Assembly (NCBI RefSeq): GCF_021869535.1
Contig: NW_026262734.1
Location: 80,352,339-80,416,338 of the forward strand
From: Mytilus californianus
Lineage: Eukaryota; Mollusca; Bivalvia; Mytilida; Mytilidae
Direction of reading: 5' to 3'
Length of the DNA: 64,000 bases
Below the pieces are notes generated by a model. The model saw nothing but the letters and a program-made list of their open reading frames with translations. It was not told the origin of the DNA and made no database searches. Positions 24,165 through 37,000 of the stretch are shown here, piece by piece. Each line of letters opens with the position of its first letter. Position 1 is the first letter of the stretch. Position numbers and translations under genes: made by a program.

Positions 24165-24690
24165 CCATTTTTGTATTCTTTATATTTTTTTCCCATTATT
24201 CTCATTATATAATATTTTTTGTCCATTTTTCTCTATTCTTTATATTTTTGCCAATTTTTCTCTATTCTTTATATTTTTTTCCCATTATTCTCTAATCTTT
24301 ATGATTTTTCCCAGTATTCTCTATTCTTTATATTTTTTGCCTGTTTTTCTATATTCTTTATAATTTTTCCCCAGTATTCTCTATTCTTTATATTTTTTTT
24401 GCCCGTTTCTATATTCTTTATATTCTAGCACCTCATTATTCTTACTCTTTTTTTTTTGGCTTTTTTTCTCTATTCTTTTTTTTTGGGGGCTTTTTTCTCT
24501 ATTCTTTATATTTTTTGCCATTTTTTCTCTATTCTTTATATTTTTTGCCATTTTTTCTCTATTCTTTATATTTTTTGCCTATTATTCTCCATTCTTTATA
24601 CTTTAGCACCTCATTATTCTTTATGTTTTTTTTGGGGGGCTTTTTTTTCTCTATTTTTTATATTTTTTGCCCATTATTCTCTATTCTGTA
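24165..24690 (+). repeat. 30-bp T-rich tandem array
   Basis: A TTCTCTATTCTTTATATTTT-type unit is repeated. Around 24500-24590 the period is exactly 30 bp with almost identical copies, and elsewhere it is degenerate with small length changes. The open frames across it (poly-Phe/Leu) are low complexity and not coding. Confidence 0.9.
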
Positions 24691-24892
24691 ACCCCCATCT
24701 ATACACCCTCATATAAATAAAAGGAGATCAGGTCAGAGAAAAACATCCTTTTGTGTACAACAATTTCTTCTTACCATGGTAATTGTGTAAAACACAGTAT
24801 TATCAACTTGTATAGTAAATAAATTTACTTTTAATGGGAAACATACTTTCCTTTATTTCGTATAAAAATTCAACAGTATGTATATGTATATA

Positions 24893-24898
24893 TTTATT
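24893..24898 (-). terminator. Candidate SBDS polyadenylation signal
   Basis: AATAAA on the minus strand, about 43 nt after the SBDS stop codon; a second lies at 24852-24857. Short 3' UTRs are common, but neither signal is proven. Confidence 0.4.
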
Positions 24899-24940
24899 TT
24901 ATATATATATAATAATAATAAAGTGGTTAAATATTGCAGT

Positions 24941-25066
24941 TCACATCATTTCATCTCCCTCTTCCACATCTTTCAAACTTATTACTTCTAGCTGTCCTTT
25001 GCCCTTTGTATCATGCCTCACAAGTTCATCTATTTCCCGAAAACAACCAGGGTCGACCAATATCAC
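24941..25066 (-). CDS. SBDS: SBDS exon 6 (terminal)
   Basis: 126 nt, 41 codons plus TGA, encoding [16 protein letters not shown] through [11 protein letters not shown]. Acceptor TTTTAG in phase 0. Confidence 0.97.
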   Translation of the reverse strand: MILVDPGCFREIDELVRHDTKGKGQLEVISLKDVEEGDEMM

Positions 25067-28000
25067 CTAAAAGTACAATACATTCAAAACAGTAGCAATA
25101 AATCATGTATGTCTGATTGATTTTGTGGTCATTAAACGTAGGTTTACTTGTCAAAAGAACACAGGGTGAACAATATTTTAGGCAATGCCAAGAGTATTAC
25201 TCAAACAACCAACTTTCTTGTAAAATATATAGATTCTACCATTGTATCGAGTGTGATGCATTACTCCTCCACTGACAACCAATATCACCAGTAGCAATTA
25301 AACGTGTAGGTCTGATTTTGTGGTTATTAAACATAGGTTTACTATTCAAAATGATATGATTATTAGAAAGTGCTATATATAAATAAACTCATCATTGAAA
25401 TTTTGTATTTGCGCCAGACGCCCGTTTCGTCTACAAAAGACTCATCAGTGATGCTTGAATAAAAAAAAGTTAAAATGGCCAAATGAAGTACGAAGTTGAA
25501 GAGCATTGAGGGGCAAAAATTCCTAAAAGTTTTGTCAAAAACAGCTTACGTAATCTATTCCTGAGGTAGAAAAGCCTTAGTATTTCAAACATTCAAAGTT
25601 TTGTAAACAGTTAATTTATAATTATGACCATATCAATGATAATTCATGTCAACACAGAAGTGCTGACTACTGGGCTGGTGATACCCTCGGGCAATAAAAA
25701 CTCCACCAGCAGTGGCATCGACCCAGTGGTTGTAAATAAGCTCATGGTTTTACTTCTAAAATATTGGATTAATAGATAAGGAAAACAAACTTTTCTGTAA
25801 TAAAGACATTACAAAATAACAATCTGAAAACTTACCATTTCTAAGTCACCATCAAAATCATCAGATTCTATTTTCTTTGCAATCTTTCTTATTTTCTCCC
25901 TTACTTTTTTTCCATCTTTAGCTGAAAGAATATTTGAATGATAATAGTTACTTTTTGGCACATATATGGTTGGATGTAATCCCCATTTGTGTTGGAGGTC
26001 AAAGCTGCTTTTCTGTTTTATGAAATGAGATATTGGTTACAAAAACATTTCTTTTACATTATTACATTTTTGCATTCGTCTAATTTCACCGATATGATTA
26101 CAACAGTAACATTAACTAAGTGACAATTCAACAGGTCATGTTTTCTGGGACAAATCAGAAACAAAAGACTGCAAATGAGTGTCCTGATATATGTTTTGTA
26201 GTTCTATTTTACAGAAAATAATATAAGTAGATTTTATAAATTGATTTCTGTTCCAAAAAAATAATTTTGAAGCAGTGTGCCGGACCACAACATTGTACAG
26301 AATGCATGTCACCTGAGATAACCAAAAAGGCTCATTGACTAAACATCATATTTAAAATAGAAAGAACACAGGGCTAACAATATTTATGACAAGAGGCTCT
26401 CAAGAGCCTGAATCGCTCACCTGTATTTCAGAGGAGAAGATTTTTAAATGTTAGCAAACTTGATGAACAAATTGTGTAAAATTGTCTTTAAAGGGCAATA
26501 ACTCCTTAAGGGGTCAATTGACAATTATGGTCATATTAACTTTTTTGTAGATCTTACTTTGCTGAACATTATTGCTGCTTACAGTTTATATATATCTATA
26601 AAAATATTCAAAATAATAACAAAAAACTGCAAAATTTTGTTAAAACTACCAATTCAGTGGCAGCAACCCAACAATGGGTTGTTCGATTCGTCTGAAAATT
26701 TCAGAGCTGATAGATCTTGACCAATTGAACAATTGTAATCAGTCAGATTTGCTCTAAAAGCTTTAGTTTTTGAGATATAAGCCAAAAACTGCATTTGACC
26801 CCTATGTTCTATTTTTAGCCATGGCGGCCATGTTTGTCAATGGATCATAACTTCGGATACAATTTATAAACTAGATACCCTAAGGAACATTTAGTTAAAG
26901 TTTGAAGGTATTTGGCCCAGTAGTTTCAGAGGAGAAGATTTTTTAAATAGTACGACCACAGACGACGACGACAGACGACGGACGCCAAGTGATGGCATAA
27001 GCTCAGATGGGGCCCTTCGGGCCCGGGTGAGCTAAAAATGCAAAGAGAACTATTAAAACAAGCAACTTTCTTGATATATAAGAATATGGTTGCCAGCTAC
27101 CTGCTGCATTTAGTTTGATGCTTGTCACTGAGTAAAAGCAATCAACCAACCAACAGCTTTAAACAACAAAATACAATCGAACCTCATTAAGTCGAAGTCA
27201 AAAGGACCAGACAAAAGTAATCGACTTATCCAAGGTGGAGTGTGTCGTTATAAATTTAGAATGCATGAAATACGGTATGAGATTTGTGTAAACTAGATAT
27301 TTTGAACAGTGTGCCTTTTTTTCAATAAGACAAATAATGATTTCCGTGTATTCAAACTCCATATTTTTTTGGTCCATCATTATAATTAAACACAGAAGTA
27401 CAGATACAAAACATTAACAAATAAAATCAAGACACAAATATTTACAAAGGTCAGTCACTATAAATTATGGAAACGTTCGCAGAAGAAACAAGTCCTGAAG
27501 GATCACTGATGATGGTCGTCTGTTTTGAATTCAATTATTGTAAATTTGTCATAATCCTTTTAATTATTGTAATTAATGAATTTTATTTCAACAATTCATC
27601 TAATCTTGGCTTGGGTCATTTAAATTCCTTTTTATTTCAGGTGAAATATGTTCAGCACACTAAAGTTCCGTTTGGACGATCAACAAAGATGTTAATTACC
27701 GGTCACCATAAACATGTCAATTTAACTGTTAAACAAACAAGTATATTTACACAGCTTTAATTACTTATAAAAATGAGTAGGTTACATACGAAAAACATCT
27801 GATTTGAATTTTTATGTTTGTCTGCATTTTTTTAAATTTCTCACTTTCGAATTTCAAGCCATGGGGTTCAATTCACATTAATTTTACGATGAGGGGACAG
27901 TAAAATTTATTTTCAACTTAACTGAGAAATTGATTCAATCGAGTTCGAATCATCAGAAGTTGAAATGCATTGATCAAATGGGAAGTTCACCAGGACCAAG

Positions 28001-31000
28001 AAATTACTTTGACTAATCCCAGTTTTCGACACAACCAATTTTGACAAATGAAGTTTGACTGAACCATAAAACTAATCACACCAAATAACTAAAAACTTCA
28101 TAATGTTAACAGCGGGAATTAATGATAATAAAAAAAAAAAGATACTTTAACTGCATACAAATGACTTTAAATTTCACCTGCATCAGGTAAATTCACTGGC
28201 AAAAGTTTAAAAAAAATTAGAACCAGAACTGTCATGATCCAGATCGAATTTGCCTTAGTTTTATAATCAAAACTTAAAAGTTTTATCGGTAGGTTACTAC
28301 AAAACCATATCTTTTAAAGTCATGTTAATTTAGAGTAAATGACTACTAGCAAATGGTTTCCTCTGGGATAAACCGTTCACCAAGTAGGAGCATCAACCAA
28401 CGGAAGTACCAGTACTTTAAAACAAGCATTCTTAAGTATTCCATGGCTATACATAGTCCCCTGCCGGTTAAAAACTCTTTGTATTGGAAAAAAATGCTAA
28501 CTTGATCTATAACTAGTCATGGTGTAAGTATATTACAAATATCAAGTCAATATCTTCAAGCATGACGAAAAAAAAGTGTGGAAAACTGATTATTTGAGTG
28601 AATTTTGTAAGTCCAAGGACCATAAATATCTGTAACTTGTCATGATGAAGCTATATACCAAATATCAAATCAATATCTTCAAGCATGAAGAAAATAAAAT
28701 GCTCCGCTGGGGCGCAGCTTGATACGATCGCAGAGGTCGAACCCTGAACAGTTGGGGCAAGTATGGAAACAACATTCAAGCTTGATACAGCACTGAATTT
28801 GGATTGTGATTAAATATTTGACACAGCATAGGTTTCTGACACAGAATGAATGTGGTCTAAGAACTTAAAAAATTTTGATTTACCTATTCAAACCATATAA
28901 TTATTATTTGCTTTTATATATAAATCAGAAATAACAAATTTAAAATGGAAAATTTTAAAGAAAAAAAAGGAAAAAAGGAAAAAATTATCCCTCCCCAAAA
29001 TTTTTTGAACCCCCTTATCATTCATCACTCCCAAACTCAATCCCAGCCTTCCCTTTGTGGTATGGTACCTTGCAGTACAATTTCAGAGATATCCATACAC
29101 TTGAACACAAGTTATTGTCTGGAAATTAGAAGAATGCTTGTTTTTTGGCCCCTTTTTGGCACCAAATTCCTAAACGTTTAGGGCAATTACCCCCAAACTC
29201 AAACCTAGCTTTCCCTTTGTGATATGGAACCTTGCAGTACAATTTCATAAAGATCCATACACTTACACACAAGTTATTGTCCTGAAACTACAAAAATGCT
29301 TGGTTTTTTTGCCCTTTTATGGCCCCTAATTCCTAAAATTTTGAGGCAATTACCCCCAAAATCAATCCCAGCCTTCCCTTTGTGGTATGGTACCTTGCAG
29401 TACAATTTCAGAGAGATCCATACACTTGAACACAAGTTATTGTCTGGAAACTAGAAAAATGCTTATTTTTGGCCCCTTTTTGGCCCCTTCTTCCTAAGCT
29501 TTTTGGTCAATTACTCCCAAACTCAATTCCAGCTTTCCCTTTTTGATATGGAACCTTGTAGTACAATTTCATAAAGATCCATACACTTACACACAAGTTA
29601 TTGTCATGAAACTAGAAAAATGCTTGTTTTTTGCCCCTTTTTGGCCCCTAATTCCTAAAATTTGGAGGCAATTACCCCCAAAATCAATACCAGCATTCCC
29701 TTTGTGATATGGAACCTTGTGATACAATGTCAGAGAGATCCATACACTAACACACAAGTTATTGTCATGAAACTAGAAAAATGCTTGTTTTTTGCCCCTT
29801 TTTGGCCCCTAATTCCTAAAATTTGGAGGCAATTACCCCCAAAATCAATCCCAGCATTCCCTTTGTGATATGGAACCTTGTGGTACAATGTCAGAGAGAT
29901 CCATACACTTACACACAAGTTATGTCTGGAAGTTACAAAAATGCTTATTTTTGGCCCCTTTTTGGCCCCTAATTCCTTAACTGTTGGTAACATAACAGGG
30001 CTTCCAAAACGGTCATATATTCCGGACTTGACCGAAAATTACATAAAAAGTCCGGCTGCTCTCAGCCTCAAACGGTCAAATAGAATTAGTTTGCCACTTT
30101 TTTGTTATTCAAGGCATTTTTATAAAACGGTCATTTCAATTTTTACCAACTATCGATCGATAAAAATGTCCGTTTGGCGCTTTGGGCATGTCCGTTTGAG
30201 CATTTTAGTTTATAATTGTGGCAATCTATTTCACAAAGATATTTTGGTCATAATTGGGTTTAATAAAACAGATGCAGCATATTTCAGATACTTTGAAGTG
30301 TCTCAGTTAGTCTAATCCTTTGGGTACATAAATGTACCGCTTGGTCTTTAGCTTGTGTACATCAATAAAAAGTAGATAAAACACGTTTTCTTTTATTTAA
30401 ATAACAACAAGCTGTCAAACAATTATCCCTTCAATAAGTTTTATTGAAGTCATAAATCATTCACTGATTACAGGTTTGTAACCTTTGATGAGGTGTCCTT
30501 AGCTTGTCTTTATCAATAGAATTAATGATGCATAACACTGTACATAAAGGTGATCAGGTAAACGAGGTCAAACATGTAAGCATGTATGGAATTACGCTTT
30601 ATAGATATTATTTTAAATGAGCATTCAGTTTAAAAAAGTATCCTGATATTTAAAAGTTATTCTTCAAATAAGGATATTTATAAATGAATAAGTATGATAT
30701 ATATTATTTTATTTAACACTGTACATCGTGTTAAATACTGGGGTACTCTGAAGGGGAAAATTTATTGAAATATATAGGAAAAACACCGAAAATAGCTGAG
30801 TTGTCCAATAAATCTAAATTACATCAAGAGAACAATGCCTGCTCCGAATTTATTCAGACAATTTCCGATATTATAGAGAAAGAGGTGATGTCCGACGTAA
30901 AGTTAAGTCCCGCCGTGGGAATTATGATCGACAAGTCAACTGATCTGGCTACGCAAAAACATTTAATTTTGTACTTATCATACCTCAAAGCTGGTGAACT

Positions 31001-34000
31001 GAAAATTAGTTTTTAAAAATTATTTATCAACTGAGTATGTTTTTATTTATTCTTCTTATTTTCTAAACCAGATTGGGAAATTGTACAAAGAAAAATGTTA
31101 TTACTGTTCAGTAGATTTTACACGGTTTAAAACAATATCCTTCATTGGGCCTCCTCAATGTTATCTATAAATACCGCATCAGTTGTAAAAGTCACGTGGT
31201 CAGGTAATCAATACACAAAAAGAAAAAAGTATCACGTGTATTGATGATCAAGTTGTACTGCAATTAAAGCCAGTTTCAAATAAGATACCCTTAATTTACA
31301 AAGTGTTAAGTACTCACAGAGAGAAGATAGATTATATAAACAGAAACAAAAACATGAGAACAGTCAGGTACTGAAGCTGATTGATGCAATGATGGTTACT
31401 GTATTACGATACACAGAAAAATGACACAATACCGAGGATAATATTTTATTTATTTTTAGAATGAAGAAAACAAAACAGTTATAAATAATTTTATTGCATA
31501 TAACACTACTAATTATTTAGACACATATATCAATTTATGCATCCTCTCAGTTACATTTAAGTATCCAGCTGATCATTGACCGTCAAAAATATTTCTTTGA
31601 AAAATGTCCGGCTGTCGTCAGGAAATTTTGGAAGCCCTGTAACATAACCCCCAAAATCAATCCCCTCTATTCTTTTGTGGTATTGAACCTTATGGTAAAA
31701 ATTTCATTGAGATCCATTCACTTAAACTAAAGTTAGAGTGCGAAAAACTAATGAGTCTTCGGACGCCAACGTCATACCAATATACGACCACAAAATTTTT
31801 TTTTGCGGTTGTATAAAAAGTGTGGAAAACTGTATTAGCCGGACTGATGGATGGATGGACAGACAGACAGATGGTCGGAGTGCAAACCTAAAGTCCCCTT
31901 CAACTTCGTCGGTAGGGGACTAATATGGTATAATACCAATTTCTTTGTGCACAACACATGTTTCTGGAATAACTAAAGTACATCAATTCCAAACTCTAAA
32001 AAGATATCCTGGTACAGACAAGTAAATTATTTTATTATGGATTACATGCATGCTTCTCCACTTAGAGTGGCATCTTTAGGACAATATAAAACAAGTGAAA
32101 CTGTGAGCTACTGCTCACTGATGATACCCCCACCCAAATATTTCGGTGAACAGGAAGTTGTTGAGTGATAAATCTGAAAACGCATCACATGGTATGGCTG
32201 ACTCATATTAACCCTGAAACCAAATTTCAGAAATCCTTGTAATGTAGTTCCTGAGAAAAATGTGACGAAAATTTTCAACTTGGATGTCATGTGTAAAATG
32301 ATGTAAGTGTTCGGTAAACAGGAAGCTGTTGTGTGATGAATCTGAAAATGCATCACACGGTATAGCTGACTTATATAAACACTGAAATAAAATTTCAGAA
32401 ATCCTTATGATGTAGTTCCTGAGAAAGATGTGACGAAAAATATTCATGGGACGGATGGACGGAATGACGGACGGACAGATGAATGGACAGACAGAGGTAA
32501 AACAGTATACCCCCACTTTTTTCAAGCGGGGTATAATTAGGAAACAAACACTGAAGTACATAAAATGATGTTCAAGTTGGGTTATAGAAAAGTTAAATAA
32601 CAGGAAGTGACGTCATAATTATTGGTATGATGACGTTAAGAAGATAGTGATTGTAAAAGTTAATAATAAATTGTTAGTTTCAATTCCCAAATGGACAACA
32701 ACTCACTGGAAATTCCATTTCATTTCAAATGTCTTCACTCTGAATGAGGTACTGCTTCCAATTGCATCCAGAATATTGTGAGATACATTGTCATTGCACA
32801 TGTTGGGAATAGTGGAAATTGTGGTTAATCTATTGAAATTTGAATTTTTGGTACAATATCTGTATTTTCAAGTTCAAGTATGTAGTGTGGTTTTTGTAAT
32901 TCATTCTGTTTCTGATCCTCTTCTTTGATTCTTGTGTGTGGTAACCTTTTCTTTTTTCTTGAAAGGATCAGCAATTTTGGAAGTGGTCTATGTTGTTATT
33001 CATGAGCTGTGGTGGTATAGAACAATGCTCATTTGGCAAAGGTGGGTCGTGTAGATTTATGATGTTTTAAGACAACCGCAGCATACTTTTATATTCATCC
33101 TTATTAGTCTTCCTGCTTGTACTGGCAGAAGATTTTGGTTCACTTGACTTATTTATTATTTTTTAGTTTTTGTTTGTTAACCCCTGCATCCACATACAAT
33201 CCACCTTTGCCAAAAGAGCATTGTATAATACAAACACATGCATGGATAACATCACAGACCACAGGTGACCACTCTAAGTGGTGAAACATGTTGACCACAA
33301 TAAAATAATTTCCTTGCCGTAACAAAGATGTCTTTTTATAGTATGGATTTATTAGGTTTTAAGACAACCACAGCATACTTCAGTATCCATCATGATTACT
33401 CTACCAGCTTGAACCAGAAAGTGTTGATTCACTTGACTTATAAAAGTACTTCAAAATGTAAAACTACCAAAAAAGAATAGCCAAATTGTCAAAGGTCAAA
33501 CTTGAATACCTGAAATAGTTGCAACCTTAGGTTTGGATCAATAAACAAGTAACAAGTTCATCAACTGAAAATTTACAATCAAAATATACTGTGGATTCAA
33601 GAACTTCAGTAAAAAATTCTATAAAAATGAATTTCAGCAAAGATATAAAGAAATATATGACAATAAAATATCATCTCTCGACCAAAATAGCAAACTCCTT
33701 CTGTTTAAGCATATAAAAGCTGAATATAAACAAGAATTTTATTTGACATACCCTAATCTTGATACAAGAAAACTTATATGCAAATTTAGAATAAGTGATC
33801 ATTCCCTCACTATTGAAACTGGAAGATATAAAAATATTCCACGCCCTCAAAGACTTTGTAATAAGTGCAAAGTTCTGGATGATGAATCACATTTCTTTTT
33901 AATATGTAAAATAAATGATGATTTAAGACATGTCTTTTTTAATGATTTAAAAACTCAATACAAAGATTTTTCTGATAATAAAATGAAATATATACTAAAT

Positions 34001-37000
34001 CCAACCACTAGTCAGCAAGTGAAATCTTAAGGCTCCTTTATTAAACAGTCTATGGAACTGAGGACAGGGGGCACTTGAGGTCATTTGTTGTGTTTAATGT
34101 TTTGGTTTATTTTTATTTTTTATGTACATTTAATGTCATCATTATATTGTTGTTATTACATGTAATTGTCATGCCTTTGGCCCTCTTGTGGGTGTAATTT
34201 GTGCTTTAATAAATTGTAGAATAATTATTCGTTGGATACCAATTTTCGTTGATTTCATGGGTACATGGAAACCACGAATTTAAATGTTCAACGAATTGCA
34301 AATTTTCTATAGGTTTGTATGCAGACTTTTGAAAAACCACAAAATCAAGTATCCACGAAAATACAGGCATTCCTCAATCCACGAAAAATTGGTACCCACG
34401 AAAATAAATTAATCCACAGTATCATTTCAATAATGTCATTGCTACAGCACTAATGTCACTTGGCACAAGTTATTTTTGATTTTATTCAAGTCCTATATAC
34501 TTGTAATTGAGCTAGGTATAAATCCTTTTGCTTTTTTAAATAATCTTTTTACAATTTAAGTGTTCAGAAACACATTCAATTTATATCAGACTGCCTGAAG
34601 GTCTTCAGCGTCTTCTGTCAACCTCATTATTTCACACAAATTGCTGTAAATCAGATTTTTTTTTTTAAATTCAGAATTACCTGGCACTGTAATTTTCAGC
34701 CTCATGAAAGCTTTCTGTATTTTTATGGTTTCAGTTTCTGTTAATTGCTTAATGACTTCTAATGCCTGAAAAGACAAATAACAAAAACTGTAAAAAGTAC
34801 AAATATAAAGCAAAAATTGGATGTCACTAAAGATAACTGACATAGTTCCCTAAGAATTTAAAGATGTCCTTATCATGATTTTGACACAATCATTGGACAA
34901 TGAGTCAATATGTTTTAGACCTAGGCATGTGGACTAACAGAAATTTTGTTTCCTGTGTTCATCAATTTCATTTTCAAATGTTCAAAAAGTCCTTTTAATT
35001 CATTTATGAATAAAAGAAGAATATGTCTAAGGAGATTTTGCAATTTTCCAAGTTAAAAAGGGGCATAACTCCAGAACGGTAAGTGACTCATTGCCCAAAT
35101 TTGAACTCTGCTGCAAGTTTTGGTTCTTAGCATTAATATGAGTTTCATAAAAATTTGCATGAGGCAAACTAAAGTTAGAGTGTGGAAACAAAAATGGGTT
35201 GGACAGACAGAAGGACAGAAAGATGGATGGATGGAAAGAAGGACGGTCAAGGGTAACACTTAATGCCCTTGCAAGGTACCTCAGCAGGAGACTCTCCCAA
35301 AACTTGTTTGATTTTCAAATGCATTAATTTAAATACTTAAATATTTAATCAGATGTCTTTCAATTTTCTATACATATATATATACCTGTTGTTTTGTACT
35401 TTTGGTGGGTTTGACTGAGAAATGTAAATCTTTCATTGCACCTTCTATCAGTGTGACTGTATATGGGCGATTTGTGTCAGGGTTTACACATTTATCTGCT
35501 ACAGTTGTAGCAATGTCTCTAAACATTGATTCTAACTGGGCATGCCTTTCTTTTTCAGATACTTGTAACTCCCCTTTTGCTAAAATCTGAAATAAAACAT
35601 TGTTGGTATTATTTTAAAGTACATTATATAGTTAGATGTGTTGGGTTGTTTTTAAAGCAAATGAGTCAAAAATCTTCTATAGCCCTGACAACAACAACTA
35701 ACATGAGAAAGTTCAGCTCTTATTCACCTTCATAACTTTATGCTAATTTATCTTCCCTTCAATGTGTCTGAAAGATGTATTCTACAACAGTAATACATTT
35801 GTATCAAAAATAACAAGCATTCTGTGAGTATTGCCTGGCAATACATAGTCCCCTACCAGTTAAAAATTCATTGTACTGGAACAAAATGCTAACTTGATCT
35901 ATAACTTGTCATGGTGTAAACTATATTACAAATATCAAGCCAATATCTTCAAGCATGACGAAAAAAAATGCAGAAAATTGATTATTTGAGTGAATTTTCT
36001 AAGTTTAAGGACCATAACTCTGCAAACAAGGGTATACCATAATACGTCCCGTAAACGGGCGTATAAAAATCATCAGACCAGAATAAAATTAGAACTTGAT
36101 CTGTAACTTGTCATGATTAGACAATACACAAAATATCAATTCAATATCTTCAAGCACGAAGAAAAAAAGTGTGAAAAACTGATTTGCCGGACTGAGATGG
36201 ACAGACAGACGGACCGAGTGCAAACCTAAAGTCCTCTTCGACTTCGTCTGTAGGGGACTAAAAATAAGATGATTTGGTATGATTGCCAATGAGACAACTC
36301 TCCACCAAAGACCAAATGACGTAGAAGTATAAAGCAAAGGTCATTTAAACATAGCAACCACACAATAAATAACTTTTCTTTGATGGGTTTGCTTTTCTTT
36401 GTTATATACATGTAGACTTTTTTTTATATTTTTTCAATAATAGCACATATTTTATGTATTTGGAATCCAAGACTTTTTTTAGCACACATGACGATTATTC
36501 TACGAACATGTGTTGTATGCATGTATGCACTTAACTAAGTATTAAATAATTATAAAGCCATATATTGTCTTTCGATTGTAATTGTCTCAAGTCTAAAGTA
36601 CAACTGTAATTTACACCAAATGTGTCATTCCATGTATTTCATTTTTTTTAATTTGAATAGAAATAAGAAGATGTGGTATGAGTGCCAATGAGACAAATCT
36701 CCATCCAAGTCACAATGTGTAAAAAGTAAACAATTATAGGTCAAAGTACGGAACCTTGGCTCACACCCAACAGCAAGCTATAAAAGGCCCCAAAATGACT
36801 AGTGTAAAACAATTCAAACAGGAAAACCAACGGTCTAATCTATATAAAAAACGAGAAACGAGAAACACTTAAGAACCACATCAACAAACGACAACCACTG
36901 AAACAGGTTCCTGACTTAGGACAGGTGCAAACAAATGCAGCAGGTTTAAATGTTTTAAGAGTTTATTTTAGAAAGCACATTATTTCTGTAAAAGAAAAAG

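Larger units (their letters stand above)
28694..31814 (+). mobile_element. Hairpin-ended element E1 (module A plus module B core), itself split by a hAT
   Basis: The 5' module A starts AAATGCTCCGCTGG and carries ATACGATCGCA (28722-28732) and GTCGAACCCTGAACAG. The core is about six tandem ~160-bp module B units (GCAATTACCCCCAA...CCATACACTT...CAAGTTATTGTCTGGAAACT) over 29000-29990 and 31640-31735. A short GGACGCCAACGTCATACC tract leads into the 3' stem-loop 31782-31814, ending TGCGGTTGTAT. The hAT element at 29996-31639 interrupts the last unit. It lies antisense in SBDS intron 4 and is non-coding. Confidence 0.8.
28455..31921 (+). mobile_element. Hairpin-ended element, family F3, split by a nested insertion
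   Basis: The 5' motif AGTCCCCTGCC lies at 28455-28465. The body (AACTTGATCTATAACTAGTC, TATCTTCAAGCATGA) runs to about 28693, and it resumes at 31815 with AAGTGTGGAAAACTG, a GATGGATGGACAGACAGACA tract and the 3' stem-loop 31892-31921 (AGTCCCC...GGTAGGGGACT). The uninterrupted relative at 35847-36259 reads GAAGAAAAAAAGTGTGAAAA at the junction. Everything between is therefore an insertion (28694-31814). Confidence 0.75.

Noticed and set aside
27178-28140. Pogo/Tigger-like transposon
   Set aside because: The left words resemble a Tigger end, but no convincing inverted right end or TA duplication was found.
29030-30315. Open frames of 68-145 codons in the module B array and hAT
   Set aside because: They run across tandem ~160-bp units and, for 29878-30315, across the border of the hAT insertion, so they cannot be ancestral coding sequence.
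34586-34843. Stand-alone 85-codon minus-strand gene
   Set aside because: It is SBDS exon 4 read through its upstream intron and past its donor; the Met start lies in intron sequence.
35402-35735. Plus-strand open frames opposite SBDS exon 3
   Set aside because: They are antisense shadows of the conserved SBDS exon at 35586-35386.
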